Shown one piece after another: positions 60,299 to 64,000 of a stretch of 64,000 bases of DNA. The DNA is from Charina bottae. Taxonomy: Eukaryota > Chordata > Lepidosauria > Squamata > Charinaidae. The notes beneath the pieces were generated by a model. The model had not been told where the DNA came from. It did no database searches and saw only the letters and a program-made list of their open reading frames with translations. Every line of letters starts with the position of its first letter. The stretch's first letter is position 1. The stretch is taken from positions 89,353,421 to 89,417,420 of the forward strand of contig JALMGJ010000005.1 in NCBI GenBank assembly GCA_023362775.1, read 5' to 3'. A program made the translations under genes and the position numbers.

Positions 60299-60899
60299 AA
60301 CAAAAAAAGTAAAGCCATCTTTTTGTAAATGAACTGCTTTTGAATTGCAGCCAGAAGACAAAACAATGTTCCTGCTGATAAATTATCGTTTAAAGTAAGG
60401 ACACCTCTTCCTGTCTTGTCTGGTGCTTTGCTCTTAATAGTGTTGAGACAATGAACAAATGCAACCAATGGCTCACTCCAAAGTTGTTGTTTTGGACAAG
60501 ATGGGGAAATCGAAGAGAAGATGGGGAAAGCTCCTTTGCTTATAAACCCTCCCAACAAATACATAAGTGAATGGGCAAACACACACACTTTATTGTGGGC
60601 AATTTTTTCACTCGCAAAACCAGGAAGAAAATAGAAAAGGATGGTTCCTGTGCCTCGACTATTATGGACCCAAGGCTGAACGGTGTTCCTTGTTTTAAAT
60701 CAGTTTTCTCATAAACTTTTAAAATGCCGCAGCTGCAGGCTGCAAGTTGTTCCTGGAGCTTTTGGCTACTGAGGCTTTCTGTTGAAGTCCATGGTATTCT
60801 CAGAAAACTGCTCCAAATCCAAAATGCCGAGACAGCCATTGTCTTCTTATCACCCTTTCCAAAGCCCTGTTTTCACAGCTATACCATGGGGAAGACTAC

Positions 60900-61680
60900 T
60901 GCTTGAGCCATGGTGATCCTAGCTGTTGCAGAAATATCCTTCTCTTTCATGATTTTGTCTATGTTTGACATAATCTTCATGCCTTCTACCTCTTTATTTC
61001 TCCAGCACACTGCTAATCCCAGTTTTGGAACCCAGGAAAACAAAACCACGTGGCTACCGCCTTCAGGTCTTCATCATCAACAGCATGTTTATTGCCTATG
61101 CAGGTTGAAACTTCTTTTGTCTTATAGATGTTTAACATTAACCCAGATTTTCCATTTCCCATTTGTTTGTTTCCTAATGGGGTCTTCTTTACTTCCAGAT
61201 AACATAGTATCATATGCACATCAGAATTTCTTAGTGCTTTGTCCCCCCGTTTTGATTCCACCTGTCATCTCTTCCAATCTTATATTAGCTGTGCTGGGTA
61301 TATATGGCATTCCAAGGCCACATTGACTGATGGGGCCACCTCCCACTGATGCAAAGATTTGCATTTTTACAATGATTTGGAAGGAGAGGCGGAACTGGTG
61401 CCCCCTACACTTTGGCTACATAGGCTATTGCCTACTTGGCCTTAGCCTAAAGCTGCCCCTGGTATTATTTATTTGATTTTATTTATTAGTTAAATTTATG
61501 TGACCACCCATCTCCCCCAATGGGGGACTCGTATATTAGCTGATAAGATAAACAAATACCAGGACAATATGCATCCTTATCTCATTCCCTTTGCATTCTG
61601 AACCATTCTGTTCCCCCAGACTCAGTTCTTATGGGAATTTCTGCTCATTGTAAAGTTTCCTCAAAAACGAGATGTTTTGG
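60900..61680 (-). mobile_element. RTE-BovB-like remnant, antisense, in pieces
   Basis: gtttattgcctatgcaggtt..., agtatcatatgcacatcaga and caatatgcatccttatctca...gaaccattctgttcc resemble reverse-complemented BovB coding sequence. An L2/CR1 tail (61465-61535) interrupts it. Heavily decayed. Confidence 0.45.
61465..61535 (-). mobile_element. L2/CR1-type LINE 3' end, antisense
   Basis: ATTTATT-rich tail then accacccatctcccccaatg and ggggactcgta. Confidence 0.6.
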
Positions 61681-61684
61681 TCCT

Positions 61685-61910
61685 TTTTTTTTTTTTGCCG
61701 TTCAATCATGTCTGATCCTCTGTGATTGCCTGGACTAGTCCCTGCAGTTTTCTTGGCAAGATTTCAGAAGTGGTTTGCCCTGGCCCCCTTCCTAGGGCTG
61801 AGAGAGAGTGACTGGCTAAAGGTCACCCAGCTGGCTTTGCGCCTAAGGCGGGACTAGAACTCACAGTCTCCTGGTTTCTAGCCTGATGCCTTAACCACTA
61901 AAAGAAACTG
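61685..61910 (-). mobile_element. tRNA-headed CORE-like SINE, antisense
   Basis: The minus strand reads head gtggttaaggcatcaggcta and gagttctagtcccgcc, centre ggctaaaggtcacccagctg (reversed), then a body with ttcttggcaagatttcagaa. It has the same head and centre as the 102-bp array at 24149, and the same body as the 5S-headed SINEs. Confidence 0.75.
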
Positions 61911-61939
61911 CCTCTCTTTCCTAAAAGTAGACATCCCTA

Positions 61940-62040
61940 AATGTGTGTGCGCTTTTGAGTCAGTGTTGACTTCTGGTCAAGATATTTCAGAAGTCGTTTG
62001 CCATTGCCTCCTTCCTAGGGCTAAATTAGTGGCCAGCATC
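61940..62040 (-). mobile_element. SINE body fragment, antisense
   Basis: gagtcagtgttgacttctgg, then atttcagaagtcgtttgcca and ttgcctccttcctagggct match the body of the neighbouring SINE. Confidence 0.5.
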
Positions 62041-63156
62041 ACTCCTCACCACATTTAACTTTGGTAGATGACCCTGAAACTACTGCAGTGGCAGGGATCT
62101 ATTCTGTAGCCTCAGAAATGAAGATAGATGGAAATAATTAAGCTTCTCTGTCATCCCTTCCCCACATCTTTAATGATCCTGTCATCCAACAATGTTCAGA
62201 ACTGCATGCACGCTCATCATGTAGTACCAGAAGAACTGGTCCAACATTGTCCGCACAAGTCATCAGCACGTGTTGTGTGTTATGAATATCCACTTGAAAT
62301 ACAGATCACTCATTGCTGTTCATCATTTAAGAGTCTCTGTCAATCTATCATAACTGACATGAAATGAATAGACAATGAGAACTAAAAATTAATTTGTTAC
62401 TTTTTTATGTTGGTAGGTAAGAGGGATTATGTAGATATTAGGAATACCTTTTAAATGATTGGTTTGCTTATTGATATATAACTGAGCTTATTTTAATCAT
62501 TTTTAAAATAAGACATAAGTTTTAATGAGCTTCGGATTAATAATGGGTATTCTTTAATTATTCTCACCTAGTTCTACAATTAAAATTCCCCAGGGAGTAT
62601 TTTTACCAAGAATGTCTTTCTCTCTAGCTCTCTCTTGATTTTCTGCTTTCACATGATTTCTATTCATTTTTGTGGGACCTCATTTATGGGACCTAGTTTT
62701 CTGGAGAATTTTGCCTATCTTTCCATATTCCAGTTTGACATCTCTCATGAGTTCCTCAAATCCTCTACCTAAGGTCATTGTTTCATCTCACTTCTGAAAA
62801 GCAGAAGATCCAAGCATTTTGAAGAATAGAACCAAACTTTTACAGATTAAAATCCTTGCTTTCATTTTGCTTTCCCTATGGCAAGAAGGAAGGGTTAAAT
62901 TAAAAGAATCTGATGATTGTAAGATACGTACTGGAAGGCCTCTGCTTATTTTTAGAGAATTTAATACAGCAGCCGATAAAAAGAAGACAGCTATTATGAA
63001 CTCTGTTCAAAAACATTCTAGCTAGGAAAAGAGAAAAAAACTTCTAAGCACAGTCTTCATTCCATTAACTGTTGCATGAGAAATATAAATTATTATTTGA
63101 CACACCTGCATTTCCCATGCTGGGAAAAATATGTACTGCTGAGTTTCTCTATGATA

Positions 63157-63470
63157 GAGGATAGGTAGGTAGGTAGGTAGGTAGGTAGTAGGTAGGTAGG
63201 TAGGTAGGTAGGTAGATAGATAGATAGATGGATGGATGATAGGTAGATAGATGATAGGTAGATAGGTAGATAGGTAGGTAGGTAGGTAGGTAGGTAGGTA
63301 GGTAGGTAGATAGATGATAGACAGACAGACAGACAGACAATAGATGGATGATTAGATAGATAAGAGATAGATGATAGATGATTAGATAGAGATAGACATA
63401 GATTGATGATTAGATAGTGAGATAGAGAGATATGAGAGAGAGAGAGACATAGATAGATGATTAGATAGTG

Positions 63471-63564
<94 letters not shown>

Positions 63565-63764
63565 TAGATGGATGATTAGATAGATAAGAGATAGATGATA
63601 AGAGATAGATGATAGTTGATTAGATAGAGATAGACAGACATAGATTGATGATTAGATAGTGAGATAGATAGATATGAGAGAGAGAGAGAGACATAGATAG
63701 ATGATTAGATAGTGAGATAGATAGATAGACAGAGAGAGATATGAGAGAGAGAGAGAGAGAGAGA
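63157..63764. repeat. Compound GATA/GACA/TAGG/GAGA microsatellite block
   Basis: It begins with GGTA/TAGG units, then GATA, GATG and GACA runs. A larger module repeats at least three times: GATA run, GACA run, then tagatggatgattagatag and gataagagatagatgat. Similar to Bkm-type (GATA/GACA) repeats first described in snakes. Confidence 0.95.
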
Positions 63765-64000
63765 CCAAGTTTCTGTATATATCCCTGAATTAATACATCA
63801 GCATTACTTATAGTTCTAAAGTCTTTACACTACCTTTCCAGTATGATTCTGCCTGTGCTGTAGTGACATCTGGAGAGTCTGCTCAAGGTCCCACCATAAT
63901 GACATGGATATGGACCAGAAGACAGGTCTTCTCAGTGGTAGCCCCCACTTTGTAGATCCTGTCCCAGAAATGCACCTAGCTTTTCACATCAATCATTCTG

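Larger units (their letters stand above)
59115..64000. other. Region 3' of ZMIZ1, no gene recognised
   Basis: It contains an L2/CR1-type LINE end, BovB-like remnants, two SINE remnants and a large tetranucleotide block. The stretches 62040-63150 and 63770-64000 hold nothing I recognise, and none of the short open frames resembles a known host protein. Confidence 0.75.

Noticed and set aside
60724..61326. Short open frames of 60-138 residues between the LINE and the SINE
   Set aside because: They overlap BovB-like remnants and show no host protein similarity.

Overview
The window is vertebrate nuclear DNA, almost certainly from a squamate reptile (lizard or snake). Two lines of evidence support this. 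It carries the 3' two thirds of a vertebrate ZMIZ1 gene on the + strand, with GT-AG introns. The introns hold a squamate-type repeat load: tRNA-headed Sauria-type SINEs ending in ACCTTT, 5S-rRNA-headed SINEs, CR1/L2-type LINEs, BovB-like remnants, Penelope-like elements and GATA/GACA microsatellites. No prokaryotic, viral or organellar gene is visible.

The only host gene recognised is ZMIZ1 (ZIMP10), an SP-RING/MIZ-type transcriptional co-regulator. Sixteen coding exons lie between 7667 and 54408. Joined in order they keep one open frame of 2,686 coding bases (894 whole codons plus a split serine, then TGA). They start at about residue 140 of the family protein; the exons for the amino-terminal region lie upstream of the window. 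The exons encode the Pro/Met/Gly/Gln-rich region with its Ala/Ala-Thr tract (8994-19693), a conserved region before the ring (20476-32763), the SP-RING split over three exons (32924-36572), a Pro-rich part (41441-51342) and the acidic C-terminus (54301-54408). A 3' UTR of about 4.6 kb follows, with candidate poly(A) signals at 58481, 58959 and 59109. I could not find the exon that in mammals lies between those at 17538 and 19519.

Layout: 1-7666 is the end of an upstream intron; 7667-54408 is exons and introns; 54409 to about 58985-59135 is the 3' UTR; the rest is intergenic and repeat-filled (a 5'-truncated L2/CR1-type LINE at 59462-60298, BovB-like and SINE remnants, and a compound GATA/GACA/TAGG block at 63157-63764).

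The most notable non-gene structures are mobile. (1) A Penelope-like unit at 28313-28777 has two identical 152-bp inverted arms, hammerhead-ribozyme-like cores and a 13-bp target duplication. (2) A second, larger Penelope-like palindrome at 15951-17244 carries a GIY-YIG endonuclease frame. (3) A 3.1-kb APE-type LINE at 37065-40206 has a 14-bp target duplication and only one in-frame stop in its surviving frame. It lies beside a CR1-like copy that was itself split by a SINE. (4) A SINE at 24149-24760 has expanded into a 102-bp tandem array with an alternating 204-bp pattern. (5) A hAT-type MITE at 47113-47396 has an exact 8-bp target duplication. All six Sauria-type SINEs lie sense to the gene, whereas all seven recognised 5S-headed SINEs lie antisense. 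Exons were assigned by reading frame, splice sites and recalled family sequence; no database search was possible.
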